From contig OZ220679.1 of NCBI GenBank assembly GCA_965116355.1, forward strand, positions 1,364,001 through 1,428,000: a stretch of 64,000 nucleotides of DNA, given 5' to 3'. This DNA comes from UBA1127 sp965116355. Lineage in GTDB: Bacteria; Chloroflexota; Dehalococcoidia; Lucifugimonadales; UBA1127. Position 1 is the stretch's first letter. Each line of letters begins with the position of its first letter. Made by a program: the position numbers and the translations under genes. Positions 42,776-51,611 of this stretch are shown in pieces. The notes under the pieces are model-generated. The model worked only from the letters and a program-made list of their open reading frames with translations, was not told the DNA's origin and made no database searches.

Positions 42776-45274
42776 ATGGCAAGCAGGTTTGAGAAGTTCT
42801 CGGAACGGGCACGCAGGGTCCTCTCTCTGTCACAGGAGGAGGCGCTCCGGTTCAACCACAACTATATCGGGACGGAGCACATCCTTCTTGGCCTTGTGCG
42901 AGAGACCGAGGGCGTGGCCGCTCGAGTCCTCAGCAACCTGGGGATCGAGCTGAGCAAGGTCCGCTCCGCCGTCGAGTTCATCATCGGCCGCGGAGAGAAG
43001 CCCGTTTCCGGCGAGAACATCGGCCTGACCCCCCGCGCCAAGCGCGTCATCGAGCTGGCCGTGGACGAGGCCCGGCGCATGAGCCACCACTACATCGGCA
43101 CGGAGCACCTGCTCATCGGCCTCATGCGCGAGGGCGAGGGCGTGGCCGCCGGCGTGCTGGAGAGCCTGGGCGTCACGCTGGACAAGGTCCGGGCGGAGAC
43201 GCAGCGGTTGCTCAGCCAGAGCGTGTCCCCGGGCCAGCAGCAGGGCCGCGGCAGCAGCGCGGGCACCACCCGCACCCCCATCCTCGACCAGCTGGGCGTC
43301 GACCTGACGGCGCTGGCCCGCAACAGCAAGCTGGACGGTGTCTGGGGTCGCGACAAGGAGCAGCAGCGGGCCGTCCAGATCCTCTCCCGCCGCACCAAGA
43401 ACAACCCGGTGCTCATGGGTGAGCCCGGCGTGGGCAAGACGGCCATCGTCGAGGCCCTGGCCCAGAAGATCAGCGACAATGACGTGCCGGAGACGCTGAA
43501 AGGCAAGCGGCTGGTCACCCTCGACATGGGCGCGCTGGTCGCCGGCACCAAGTACCGCGGGGAGTTCGAGGAGCGCCTGAAGAAGGTGCTGGAGGAGATC
43601 AAGACCGCGGGGAACTGCATCCTGTTCATTGACGAAATGCACACGCTGGTGGGCGCCGGCGCGGCCGAGGGCGCGGTGGACGCCGCCAACATCCTGAAGC
43701 CGTCGCTGGCCCGCGGCGAGATCCGCGTCATCGGCGCCACGACGCTGGACGACTACCGCAAGTACGTGGAGCGCGACCCGGCGCTGGAGCGGCGCTTCCA
43801 GCCCATCCTGGTGGAGGAACCATCCGAGGAGGACACCACGGAGATCCTCCGCCGCGTGAAGGGACACTACGAGACACACCACAATTTGACCATCAGCGAC
43901 GAGGCGCTCTCGACGGCCGCGCGGCTCGCCGCCCGGTTCATTCCGGACCGCTTCCTGCCGGACAAGGCCATCGACCTCATGGACGAGGCCGCGTCCCGCG
44001 TGCGCATCCGCCACAGCACCATGCCGCTCTCCGTCAAGGAGGCGATGAAGGTGCTGGAGAGCGTCCGCAGCGAGAAGGAAGAGGCCCTCTCCGACCAGCA
44101 GTACGAGTACGCGGCGGAGCTCCGCGAGCGCGAGCTCAGCCTCGCCGGCAAGGTGGAGAGCCTGGAGGGCGAGTGGCAGGAGGAGAAGGAGAACGAGCAG
44201 CCCGTCGTCACGCCTGACGACATCGCAGAGGTCGTGGGCATGTGGACGGGCATCCCCGTCACCCGGCTGCAGACGCAGGAGACGGAGCGGCTGCTCCACA
44301 TGGAGGAGCACCTGCACAACCGCATCATCGGCCAGGACGAGGCCATCGTGGCCGTGTCCAAGGCTGTGCGGCGCGCCCGCTCCGGCCTGAAGGACGCCCG
44401 CCGGCCCGTGGGCGTGTTCACGTTCCTCGGGCCCACCGGCGTCGGCAAGACGGAGCTGGCCAGGGCACTGTCCGAGTTCCTGTTCGGCTCCGACGACGCG
44501 CTGACGCGGCTGGACATGTCGGAGTTCATGGAGCGGCACACCGTCGCGCGGCTCGTGGGGGCGCCGCCCGGGTACATCGGCTACGACGACGGCGGGCAGC
44601 TCACCGAGGCCATCCGGCGCAAGCCGCACTCGGTCATCCTGCTGGACGAGATCGAGAAGGCGCACCCGGACGTCTACAATATCCTGCTGCAGATCTTCGA
44701 TGACGGCCACCTGACGGACGCCAAGGGCCGCAAGGTCGACTTCCGCAACGCCGTCGTCATCATGACCAGCAACCTGGGGTCCGACCTGATCAAGCGCGAC
44801 ACGCGGCTGGGCTTCGCGGCCAAGCAGAACGACGGCCGTGCCTTCGAGCAGGACTACGAGCGGATGCGGGACAAGGTCATGGATGAGGTCAAGCGCTTCT
44901 TCCGCCCGGAGTTCCTGAACCGCATCGACGCGTCCGTGGTCTTCCACGCGCTGGAGCAGGAGCACATCGTCGAGATCGTCGACCTGATGCTCAAGCAGGT
45001 GCGGCAGGAGGTGAAGGACGCGGAGCGGGACCTCGACGCCACCATCGCCGCCAAGGAGAAGCTGGCCGAAGAGGGCTACGACCCGCACCTGGGCGCCCGG
45101 CCTCTGCGCCGCGTGATCCAGAGCAAGGTGGAGGACAAGCTCTCCGAGGAGATCCTCGCCGGCAAGTACGTGCCGGGCGACACGATCCTCCTCGACGTCG
45201 ACGAGGACGGCGAGATCGTCACGCGCCTCGGCATCGCCGTCGAGGAGCCCACGGAGCCGGCGCCAGCCGCCTAG
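42776..45274 (+). CDS. clpC: ATP-dependent Clp protease ATP-binding subunit ClpC
   Basis: An 832-residue AAA+ unfoldase: two Clp N repeats (about 1-150, FNHNYIGTEHILLGLVRE and SHHYIGTEHLLIGLMRE), AAA1 with GEPGVGKT and FIDEMH, a UVR-type coiled middle domain (about 415-460, ALSDQQYEYAAELRERE), AAA2 with GPTGVGKT and LLDEIEKAHPDV, and the D2 small domain (LGARPLRRVIQSKVED). It feeds unfolded proteins to ClpP (not in this window). It starts 75 bp after the S1 gene and may share its transcript. Confidence 0.97.
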   Translation: MASRFEKFSERARRVLSLSQEEALRFNHNYIGTEHILLGLVRETEGVAARVLSNLGIELSKVRSAVEFIIGRGEKPVSGENIGLTPRAKRVIELAVDEARRMSHHYIGTEHLLIGLMREGEGVAAGVLESLGVTLDKVRAETQRLLSQSVSPGQQQGRGSSAGTTRTPILDQLGVDLTALARNSKLDGVWGRDKEQQRAVQILSRRTKNNPVLMGEPGVGKTAIVEALAQKISDNDVPETLKGKRLVTLDMGALVAGTKYRGEFEERLKKVLEEIKTAGNCILFIDEMHTLVGAGAAEGAVDAANILKPSLARGEIRVIGATTLDDYRKYVERDPALERRFQPILVEEPSEEDTTEILRRVKGHYETHHNLTISDEALSTAARLAARFIPDRFLPDKAIDLMDEAASRVRIRHSTMPLSVKEAMKVLESVRSEKEEALSDQQYEYAAELRERELSLAGKVESLEGEWQEEKENEQPVVTPDDIAEVVGMWTGIPVTRLQTQETERLLHMEEHLHNRIIGQDEAIVAVSKAVRRARSGLKDARRPVGVFTFLGPTGVGKTELARALSEFLFGSDDALTRLDMSEFMERHTVARLVGAPPGYIGYDDGGQLTEAIRRKPHSVILLDEIEKAHPDVYNILLQIFDDGHLTDAKGRKVDFRNAVVIMTSNLGSDLIKRDTRLGFAAKQNDGRAFEQDYERMRDKVMDEVKRFFRPEFLNRIDASVVFHALEQEHIVEIVDLMLKQVRQEVKDAERDLDATIAAKEKLAEEGYDPHLGARPLRRVIQSKVEDKLSEEILAGKYVPGDTILLDVDEDGEIVTRLGIAVEEPTEPAPAA

Positions 45275-45295
45275 CGGCCATCAAGCGAACCGAAA

Positions 45296-45337
45296 AGAGG
45301 GGCCGGGCTGGCAGCAGTCCGGCCCCTCTGGCTTTGT
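45296..45337 (+). terminator. Terminator after clpC
   Basis: A long stem AGAGGGGCCGGGCTG / CAGTCCGGCCCCTCT (about 45296-45330) followed by GGCTTTG. The T-run is short. Confidence 0.6.
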
Positions 45338-45363
45338 GCATTCCCACCTTCCCACATGTGCGC

Positions 45364-45369
45364 TAGAAT
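45364..45369 (+). promoter_or_regulatory. -10 element upstream of the small-protein/retropepsin pair
   Basis: TAGAAT within GCGCTAGAATGG, 66 bp before the first start codon. No convincing -35. Confidence 0.35.
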
Positions 45370-45435
45370 GGCAGGGACACGGGCAGGCACGGTTTCAATA
45401 ATTGGCAGCGTTCGAGGGAAACGAAAGGCACTCCT

Positions 45436-45690
45436 ATGCCCCAAATAGACTGGGAACAATTCCTGATAGAAGAGGCCGACTACAAGCGTCGGCGGAAACT
45501 CATTGACGCACACCATCGTGCAAATGTGCAGGAACATCCTTACAAGTGGCTTGGGTTGACCGTTGGCGACGTGTGGGTATTGGCCGACTCCCTGGAATCG
45601 CTAGTGGAGAAGCTGGACGCCGAAGGACTGCCCCGGAGAGATGTCATTATCCGCTATTTGAACCCAGACCCTGTGAAGCTGGTCCTCTAG
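45436..45690 (+). CDS. Small hypothetical protein (DUF5678-like) paired with a retropepsin-like gene
   Basis: An 84-residue protein, not securely recognised. An N-terminal charged helix (WEQFLIEEADYKRRRKLIDAHH) is followed by KWLGLTVGDVWVLADSLESLVEKL, a pattern like DUF5678 proteins (short, with a WxxLxxGxVVAxxxxLxxLxxxL core). The base composition is clearly less GC-rich than neighbouring genes. It ends 3 bp before the next gene, so the two are coupled. The function is unknown; an accessory or regulatory partner of the protease-like protein is an inference. Confidence 0.65.
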   Translation: MPQIDWEQFLIEEADYKRRRKLIDAHHRANVQEHPYKWLGLTVGDVWVLADSLESLVEKLDAEGLPRRDVIIRYLNPDPVKLVL

Positions 45691-45693
45691 CCT

Positions 45694-46149
45694 ATGCCTA
45701 CCGGGTGGTTTCCATCACCTGAGCAGGACTTCGCCGGGCATCCCTTCGTAGAAGGCGTAGTTTACCTCCCCCGTCTTGACCTGACGAGGCGAGTAGGTTT
45801 TCTGGTGGACACTGGCTGCGGAGTGACAACGCTCCACCCATCGGACACTGTGCCTATGGGTTTGGACATAAGCGCCTTGACGCCGAGCGGGATAGTGTTT
45901 GGGATTGGCGGCAGCCAACAGGAATACAGCGAGGATGCCGAGCTGTCCTTCCTACATGGAACGAGGGTTGTCACGTACCGTATGCGAATAGACATCGCTC
46001 CGCCGCTCGACCACAACCGCTGGCTCCCCTCGCTCCTTGGCATGGATGTCATCCGGCACTGGCGCATGGTCTGCGATGTCCGCAACGACGTGTTGGCGTT
46101 CGAGGTGCACGACGCGGACATGGTGCGCGAGTTTGGGACCACACCATAG
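45694..46149 (+). CDS. Retropepsin-like aspartyl protease domain protein
   Basis: A 151-residue protein with a single-domain retroviral-type aspartate protease pattern. The catalytic motif is FLVDTGCGVTTLHPSD, a flap-like stretch GIVFGIGGSQQEY follows, and LLGMDVIRHWRMVCDVRNDVLAF near the end is the second hydrophobic-Gly motif. Such domains work as dimers. No membrane segment or signal is seen. It shares lower GC and an operon with the preceding small gene, suggesting joint acquisition. The substrate is unknown. Confidence 0.78.
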   Translation: MPTGWFPSPEQDFAGHPFVEGVVYLPRLDLTRRVGFLVDTGCGVTTLHPSDTVPMGLDISALTPSGIVFGIGGSQQEYSEDAELSFLHGTRVVTYRMRIDIAPPLDHNRWLPSLLGMDVIRHWRMVCDVRNDVLAFEVHDADMVREFGTTP

Positions 46150-46174
46150 GGCGATTCCGTAGCGGAGTCCGCCC

Positions 46175-47020
46175 CTAGTGCCCCCTGCGCCTTCGCTCCG
46201 CGCGCGGGCGGCGGGTGTCCGGCACAGGGCCGACGGGCTCCGGCGCTCCGAAGTTGCCGAACCTGCCCTTCCACACCAGCAGCGGCAGCGTGACGAGCAC
46301 CACCGCCAGCGACACTAGCTGCGCCTCGCTCATGCTCCAGAACCAGGTGCTGTAGTCGTGCAGGATGAGGATGAAGAAGCGCCCGAAGGCGTAGAGGAGC
46401 AGCGAGGCCGCGAACACCATCCCGTCGGGCCGCAGGTACTTGGGCAGCACCCACATCGCGAGGCCAACGACCACGAGGTCCAGCATCATCTCGTACACGA
46501 CGGCGGGGTGCGTCGCGCCCCGGCCGAAGGAGAGGCTGCCGGGGTGTGTGTACACGAAGCCCCAGGGCAGGTCCGTCTGATGGGCGAGGTGCTCGCCGTT
46601 GATGATGTCGCCGATGCGGCCGATCGCCATGGCGAGCAGCAGGCCGGGCGCGGTGACGTCGGCGAGGCGGCCGCGCACAATGCCCGCCCGCGACGCGTAG
46701 ATCCAGCCCGCGAGCAGGCCGCCCAGCACACCGCCCCACACCGCGATGCCGCCCGACCAGATGGCGAAGATGTCCAGCGGGTTGGCGGTGTAGTAGTCCA
46801 GCTTGTCGACGATGTGGAGCAGCCGGGCGCCGATGACGCCGCCGATGATGCCCCACACGGCGACGGAGAGCACGTCGTCGGCGGAGATGCCGTTCCGGGG
46901 CGCGAGCTTCGTCGTCAGCCATACGGCCACGCCCACGGCGATGACGCTGAAGAGCCCGTGCCAGCTCAGGATGATGCCGCCGGCCTCGAAGATGTTGGGG
47001 TCTATGCCAATCTCAATCAT
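46175..47020 (-). CDS. lgt: Prolipoprotein diacylglyceryl transferase
   Basis: A 281-residue enzyme with about seven membrane helices and the Lgt signature GRIGDIINGEHL; SWHGLFSVIAVGV and HPAVVYEMMLDL are also typical. It attaches diacylglycerol to the lipobox cysteine of lipoproteins, of which this window encodes at least four. It follows sdhE by 18 bp on the same strand. The last 25 residues are basic and cytoplasmic. Confidence 0.95.
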   Translation of the reverse strand: MIEIGIDPNIFEAGGIILSWHGLFSVIAVGVAVWLTTKLAPRNGISADDVLSVAVWGIIGGVIGARLLHIVDKLDYYTANPLDIFAIWSGGIAVWGGVLGGLLAGWIYASRAGIVRGRLADVTAPGLLLAMAIGRIGDIINGEHLAHQTDLPWGFVYTHPGSLSFGRGATHPAVVYEMMLDLVVVGLAMWVLPKYLRPDGMVFAASLLLYAFGRFFILILHDYSTWFWSMSEAQLVSLAVVLVTLPLLVWKGRFGNFGAPEPVGPVPDTRRPRAERRRRGH

Positions 47021-47038
47021 GCAATCATTCCGCGGTGC

Positions 47039-47920
47039 CTAGACCCGGAGGCCCATCTTCAGGGCGACGTCAAAGGATGAGACGATGTGGCGGTTCAGGC
47101 CGAGCGTCGGGCCGTCCAGCCCCAGCGCCGCGCCGATGAGCTGCGGCAGGTGCAGGATGGGCACGTTGATCTGCCTGCCCACCTGCCGGGCCGCCTTGGA
47201 CTGGAAGCCGTCCAGGTTCAGGTGGCAGAGCGGGCACGGCGTCACCATGGCGTCAGCGCCCAGGTCCTGGGCCTCCGCCGTGTGCTTGGCGACCATCGCG
47301 AGCGAGTTCCGCTCGTTGATGGTGAGGATTGGGAAGCCGCAGCAGCGCGTCTTGCCCTCGTTGTCGACGGGCGTGGCGCCGAGGGCCTCGATGACGAGCT
47401 CTAGCGCGATCTTGCGCTGCGGGTACTCGTCGTACTCCAGCGCCGCCGAGGGCCGCACGATGTAGCAGCCGTAGAAGGGCGCGAGGAAGACGCCGTCGAG
47501 CGACCGGACGGCCAGCGACTTGATGCGGTCGAGGCCGATGTCTTCCACCATGATCCAGAGCATGTGCTTGACCTGGATGCCGCCCGTGTACTCGAGACCC
47601 TCCTCGGCCAGCAGCACGTTGATCTGCGCCCGGTACTCGTCGTCCTCTAGCCGCACCTTGGCCTGGGCCATAACGCCCTGGCAGGTGCTGCAGATGGTCA
47701 TGATGGGCAGCCCCATGCGCTGCGCCAGCGCGAAGTTGCGGGCGTTCAGCGTATCGCCCAGCAGCGGGTTGCTCTCCTGCAGCGCCCCGGCGCCCGTGCA
47801 GGACCAGCCCTCTATCTCCTCCAGCTCGATGCCGATGCGGTCGGCGACGGCCATCGTCGACTGGTAGAGCTCGGGAGCGCCCCCTCTTGAGACGCAGCCG
47901 GGGAAGAACGCGTATCGCAC
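47039..47920 (-). CDS. sdhE: CCG-domain subunit of succinate dehydrogenase (SdhE/HdrB-like)
   Basis: A 293-residue protein with two CCG domains. It starts YAFFPGCVSRGG, has the first Cys group CSTCQG and FYGCYIVRPSAAL, the CCGFPILT motif at about 190 and CPLCHLNLDG near 228. This is the SdhE (type E) or HdrB fold that binds an unusual 4Fe-4S cluster, in place of the haem-bearing SdhC/SdhD anchors. It links SdhAB to a quinone, or a thiol/disulfide partner in Hdr-like systems. The GTG start at 47920 follows AAGGAGGG. No SdhF is encoded. Confidence 0.85.
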   Translation of the reverse strand: MRYAFFPGCVSRGGAPELYQSTMAVADRIGIELEEIEGWSCTGAGALQESNPLLGDTLNARNFALAQRMGLPIMTICSTCQGVMAQAKVRLEDDEYRAQINVLLAEEGLEYTGGIQVKHMLWIMVEDIGLDRIKSLAVRSLDGVFLAPFYGCYIVRPSAALEYDEYPQRKIALELVIEALGATPVDNEGKTRCCGFPILTINERNSLAMVAKHTAEAQDLGADAMVTPCPLCHLNLDGFQSKAARQVGRQINVPILHLPQLIGAALGLDGPTLGLNRHIVSSFDVALKMGLRV

Positions 47921-47950
47921 CTTGCCCTCCTTGGGGTGTGATGAGCAGGC

Positions 47951-48937
47951 CTACTCGACCTTGCTCAGACGATTCCACCTGATGCGGTTCGCCAGGCGGC
48001 GGACCTGTCCCACGCCGGGTGCCGCCCGGGTGACGGGGGGCGGCATCTTGCGCCGGAACATCGCCGACAGGGCCATGGGCGCCATGCCCAGCAGCTTGGG
48101 CAGGTTGAACATGCCCAGCGTCTTCACGACGAGCTGGGTCTCCTCCAGCCGCCCCTTGTGCGTGATGATCTCCTCGAAGGCGACGGAGTGGCGGTAGCCG
48201 TACTGTGCGCCCTCGTAGCTGCCGGCCGGCGTGCCCGACTCGACGGCCTTCTCGCGGAGCGCCATGATGCGGTCCATGGGCGCGACGCCCTTGGGGCACG
48301 CCTGCACGCACTCGCCGCAGCGGGTGCAGTCCCAGATGCCGCCGTAGGCGTTGTACATGCCGAGGCGCTTGGTGTCCTCCTCGTCGCGGGTGTCCGCCAC
48401 GAAGCGGTACGCCTTGGCGAGGGCCGCCGGGCCGAGGAAGTTCGGGTCGACCTCGAGCACCGTGCAGTCGGAGACGCAGGCCCCGCACATGATGCAGCCC
48501 ATGACGTCGACCAGGTGCAGCATGACCTCGTTGGGGGCCAGGTACTCGGCCTCCGGCTCCGGCATGGAGGGCTGCAGGTACGGCTCGACGGCGCGAAGCT
48601 TGTCCCAGAAGGGCTCCAGGTCCACGACCAGGTCCTTGATGACCGGCTGGTTGCCGGCGGGCTCCACGGTGACCTGGCCGTCGTCCGAGAGGTGCTGGGA
48701 GACGCGCGCCTTGCAGGCGAGGATGGCGTGGCCGTTGACGCGCATGGCGCAGGAGCCGCAGATGGCCGCGCGGCACGAGCAGCGCAGGGCCAGCGAGCCG
48801 TCTATCTCCTCCCGGACCTTGATGAGCGTGTCCAGGACGGTGAAGTGCTCCTCCACCTCCACGTCGAACTGCTGCGTGTAGGACTTGGGCCGTTCCTCGT
48901 CCGGGTTGAAGCGCCGGACGTTGACCTTTGCCTGCAT
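47951..48937 (-). CDS. sdhB: Succinate dehydrogenase iron-sulfur subunit
   Basis: A 328-residue protein. The N-terminal 2Fe-2S domain has RCSCRAAICGSCAMRVNG (about 57-74). The C-terminal domain has CIMCGACVSDC (about 150) and CTRCGECVQACPKG (about 210) for the 4Fe-4S and 3Fe-4S clusters. It carries electrons from SdhA to SdhE. It is about 80 residues longer than ordinary SdhB, with a basic C-terminal tail, as in type E forms. Its ATG shares one base with the sdhA stop (TGATG), so translation is coupled. Confidence 0.92.
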   Translation of the reverse strand: MQAKVNVRRFNPDEERPKSYTQQFDVEVEEHFTVLDTLIKVREEIDGSLALRCSCRAAICGSCAMRVNGHAILACKARVSQHLSDDGQVTVEPAGNQPVIKDLVVDLEPFWDKLRAVEPYLQPSMPEPEAEYLAPNEVMLHLVDVMGCIMCGACVSDCTVLEVDPNFLGPAALAKAYRFVADTRDEEDTKRLGMYNAYGGIWDCTRCGECVQACPKGVAPMDRIMALREKAVESGTPAGSYEGAQYGYRHSVAFEEIITHKGRLEETQLVVKTLGMFNLPKLLGMAPMALSAMFRRKMPPPVTRAAPGVGQVRRLANRIRWNRLSKVE

Positions 48938-50643
48938 CAGTACTTCCTCTCCTCCGGCTGCCACTGGGTGATCACGATGGGCACGTACTCCTTCGTGATC
49001 TGGTCACCGGGCCCCTGGTACAGCAGGATGTGCTTGAGCCAGTTCTCGTCGTCGCGGGCGGCGTAGTCGAGGCGGCTGTGCGCGCCGCGGCTCTCCTTGC
49101 GCTCGATGGCGCCCGTGGCGATGGCCTCCGCGCAGTCCAGCATGCAGCCGAGCTCCAGCGCGAAGATAAGGTTCGTGTTGAAGGCCTTGCCCTTGTCCTG
49201 GACGATGACGTTCTTGAAGCGGTCCTTCATGCCGCGCACGTCGTTCAGCGCCTGCTGCATGCCCTCCTCGGTGCGGTAGACGCCGAGGCCCTCGTCCATG
49301 GCCGTCGCCATGTCCAGCCGCAGCTTGGCGACGAGGTCGCCGCCGCCGTTGTTGTCCAGCAGCGCCTGCATGGAGGCCTTCTCGCCGCCGACCCAGGTGT
49401 CCTCCGAGAACTCCAGGTGGCCGTTGGCGCTCGCGAAGTCCATCGCCGCCTGCGCGCTGCGGCGGCCGAAGATGACGGTGTCCAGCAGCGAGTTGGCGCC
49501 GAGCCGGTTGCCGCCGTGGACGCTGACGCAGGCGGTCTCGCCCGCCGCGAAGAGTCCCTCGACGCCCTTCCAGTTGCCGGCCGGGTCCCAGCAGCGCCCG
49601 TCGACGTCGGTCTTGATGCCGCCCATCTGGTAGTGCACGCCGGGGCGGATGGGCACGGGGTCCTTGGTTATGTCCACGCCCACGAGGTCCATCGCGACCT
49701 CATGGATGTACATCAGCCGCTCCATGATCTTCGCCCTGCCCAGGTGGCGGCAGTCGAGCAGCACGCAGCCGTCGATGTCGTTGCCCTCGTTGATCTCGGT
49801 GATCTCGGCGCGGGAGACGACGTCGCGGGACGCCAGCTCCATCATGTTGGGGGCGTAGCGCTCCATGAACCGCTCTCCGCGGCTGTTGATGAGGTACGCG
49901 CCCTCGCCCCGGGCGCCCTCGCTGAGGAGGACGCCGGAGCCCTTCAACGTGGTGGGGTGGTACTGCACCATCTCCATGTCCATGAGGGGCGCGCCGGCGC
50001 GGTAGGCCAGCGACATGCCGTCGCCGGTGCAGATGAGCGCGTTGGTGGAGGGCTCGAAGACGCGGCCGAGGCCACCGGTGGCGAGGATGGTCGCCTTGGC
50101 GCGGATCGCGTGGACCTCGCCGGTGCGCATCTCCATGGCGACGACGCCGCCGCAGCGGCCGTGGTCAGTGATGAGGGTGGTGGCGTACCACTCGTCGTAG
50201 ACGCGGACGTTGTACTTCAGAATCTGCTCGTACATGACGTGCAGGATGGCCTGCCCGGTGATGTCGGCGACGAAGAACGTACGGGCGCGCCGCTGCCCGC
50301 CGAAGGCGCGGGTTCCGAGGCGGCCCTCGTCGTCGCGGTTGAAGATGACGCCCATGTGCTCCAGGTTGATGAGCTCCTGGCCGGCCTCGCGGCACATGAC
50401 CTCGATGGCGTCCTGGTCGCCGAGGAAGTCGCTGCCCTTGACCGTGTCGTAGGCGTGCTCGTGCCAGTCGTCGCCGCGGTCGGTGAGGGCGGCGTTGATG
50501 CCGCCCTGGGCGGCGTTGGAGTGGCTGCGGACGGGATAGACCTTGGAGAGCATGGCGACGTTGGCGCCGGAGCGGGCGGCCTCCAGCGCCGCGCGCATGC
50601 CGGCCAGCCCCGCGCCGAGCACCAGAACGTCATGTGAGTACAA
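48937..50643 (-). CDS. sdhA: Succinate dehydrogenase flavoprotein subunit
   Basis: A 568-residue flavoprotein. The FAD loop is LVLGAGLAGMRAAL, the flavin-attachment block is RSHSNAAQGGINAAL (conserved His), and the active-site region has GQRRARTFFVADITG and FMERYAP. HYQMGGIKTDVDGR and GGNRLGANSLLDTVIFG follow. It oxidises succinate (or reduces fumarate). The start appears to be TTG at 50643 with AAGAAGGGG upstream; no ATG or GTG precedes the FAD loop suitably. It is first of the sdhA-sdhB-sdhE-lgt operon, with an extended -10 at 50781. Confidence 0.92.
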   Translation of the reverse strand: MYSHDVLVLGAGLAGMRAALEAARSGANVAMLSKVYPVRSHSNAAQGGINAALTDRGDDWHEHAYDTVKGSDFLGDQDAIEVMCREAGQELINLEHMGVIFNRDDEGRLGTRAFGGQRRARTFFVADITGQAILHVMYEQILKYNVRVYDEWYATTLITDHGRCGGVVAMEMRTGEVHAIRAKATILATGGLGRVFEPSTNALICTGDGMSLAYRAGAPLMDMEMVQYHPTTLKGSGVLLSEGARGEGAYLINSRGERFMERYAPNMMELASRDVVSRAEITEINEGNDIDGCVLLDCRHLGRAKIMERLMYIHEVAMDLVGVDITKDPVPIRPGVHYQMGGIKTDVDGRCWDPAGNWKGVEGLFAAGETACVSVHGGNRLGANSLLDTVIFGRRSAQAAMDFASANGHLEFSEDTWVGGEKASMQALLDNNGGGDLVAKLRLDMATAMDEGLGVYRTEEGMQQALNDVRGMKDRFKNVIVQDKGKAFNTNLIFALELGCMLDCAEAIATGAIERKESRGAHSRLDYAARDDENWLKHILLYQGPGDQITKEYVPIVITQWQPEERKY

Positions 50644-50780
50644 CTTCCAGCCCCTTCTTGCCCCACACGGACACGGCGGCGTGAGTGGGGCGATGCGATT
50701 CCAGCGGTAAAGCGGCCTTCGCCGACGGCTCGCGGGTTGCGCGCGGGCAGGACGCCCGCAGGCCTCCCTGAGCACCGCGT

Positions 50781-50789
50781 ACTATACCA
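50781..50789 (-). promoter_or_regulatory. Extended -10 of the sdh operon
   Basis: On the minus strand, TGG-TATAGT, about 130 nt before the sdhA start. The sequence between is GC-rich with no gene. Confidence 0.5.
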
Positions 50790-50886
50790 GATACGAATGG
50801 GGGTGACAATTGCGGTGGGGGCGGGTTGGGGGCCGTTTACGTCCTTTGCCAAACCAACGACAATTCTCGCCCGGAGGAAGCCGCCC

Positions 50887-51330
50887 ATGCCGACGTACAA
50901 GCGCCTGCTGATCGCGTGGCTGTTCGTGCCGCTGCACCGGCTGCTGCTGCGGCTCTCGAGCGGGTGCGTGCTCGGCCGCCTCGAGGGGCAGGGCGTGCTG
51001 CTGCTCGAGACGCGGGGGCGGCGGAGCGGCAAGCGGCGCTCGACGCCGCTGCTGTACTTCCGCTTCGATGACGCCGGCGAGTTCATCCTCGTGGGGTCGA
51101 ACTACGGACAGGACCGGCACCCGGCATGGTACCTGAACACCGCAGCCGCCCCCAACGTCACCGTCGAGGCCCACGGCGAGCGGTTCGCCGCCGAGGCGCG
51201 CGTCACGCAGGGCGAGGAACGCGCCGCGCTGCTCGACAGAGTGGTTGCGGCCAACCCGCGCTTCGGCGGCTATCGTGGGGCTACGGAGCGCGAGATCCCC
51301 GTCGTGGTGCTGGGGCGTGATATGGGTTGA
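50887..51330 (+). CDS. Deazaflavin (F420)-dependent oxidoreductase, DDN-like
   Basis: A 147-residue split-barrel protein. It has LLLETRGRRSGKRRSTPLLYF, the signature of the deazaflavin-dependent nitroreductase family, then FILVGSNYGQDRHPAWYLNTAAAPNVTVE and ATEREIPVVVLGR. These enzymes use reduced F420 to reduce unsaturated or nitro compounds. The ATG at 50887 has CGGAGGAAG upstream. No F420 biosynthesis genes are in the window. Confidence 0.88.
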   Translation: MPTYKRLLIAWLFVPLHRLLLRLSSGCVLGRLEGQGVLLLETRGRRSGKRRSTPLLYFRFDDAGEFILVGSNYGQDRHPAWYLNTAAAPNVTVEAHGERFAAEARVTQGEERAALLDRVVAANPRFGGYRGATEREIPVVVLGRDMG

Positions 51331-51340
51331 CCATAGAATA

Positions 51341-51346
51341 TAATAT
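51341..51346 (+). promoter_or_regulatory. -10 element of vapBC
   Basis: A TATAAT-type box in an AT-rich patch (ATAGAATATAATATGG) about 17 nt before the antitoxin start. It is the most AT-rich spot in this part of the window. Confidence 0.45.
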
Positions 51347-51362
51347 GGGTAGTATGGGTTCC

Positions 51363-51611
51363 ATGAAGACAACGCTCGACATACAGGACGAATTGCTGGC
51401 GCGGGCCAAGCGGCATGCACAGCGGACCGGCCGGCCGTTGCGGGCCGTGGTCGAAGAGGGGCTTCGCCGGACGCTCGAGGCGGCGGCTCCCGCCGGGTCC
51501 TACGTGCTGCCCGACCACAGCGTGGGTGAAGCAGGGGGGAGAGACCCGCTGGAAGCGTACTCGTGGCAGGACCTGCGCGGGGTCATTTACGGAGAGCCTG
51601 AAGGCCGATGA
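51363..51611 (+). CDS. vapB: VapB-like antitoxin
   Basis: An 82-residue protein with an N-terminal ribbon-helix-helix (MKTTLDIQDELLARAKRHAQRTGRPLRAVVEEGLRR) and a flexible C-terminus expected to wrap the toxin. It overlaps the toxin gene by 4 nt (ATGA). It should repress its own promoter and neutralise the PIN toxin. The start at 51363 is chosen over upstream in-frame codons because the RHH begins there. Confidence 0.85.
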   Translation: MKTTLDIQDELLARAKRHAQRTGRPLRAVVEEGLRRTLEAAAPAGSYVLPDHSVGEAGGRDPLEAYSWQDLRGVIYGEPEGR

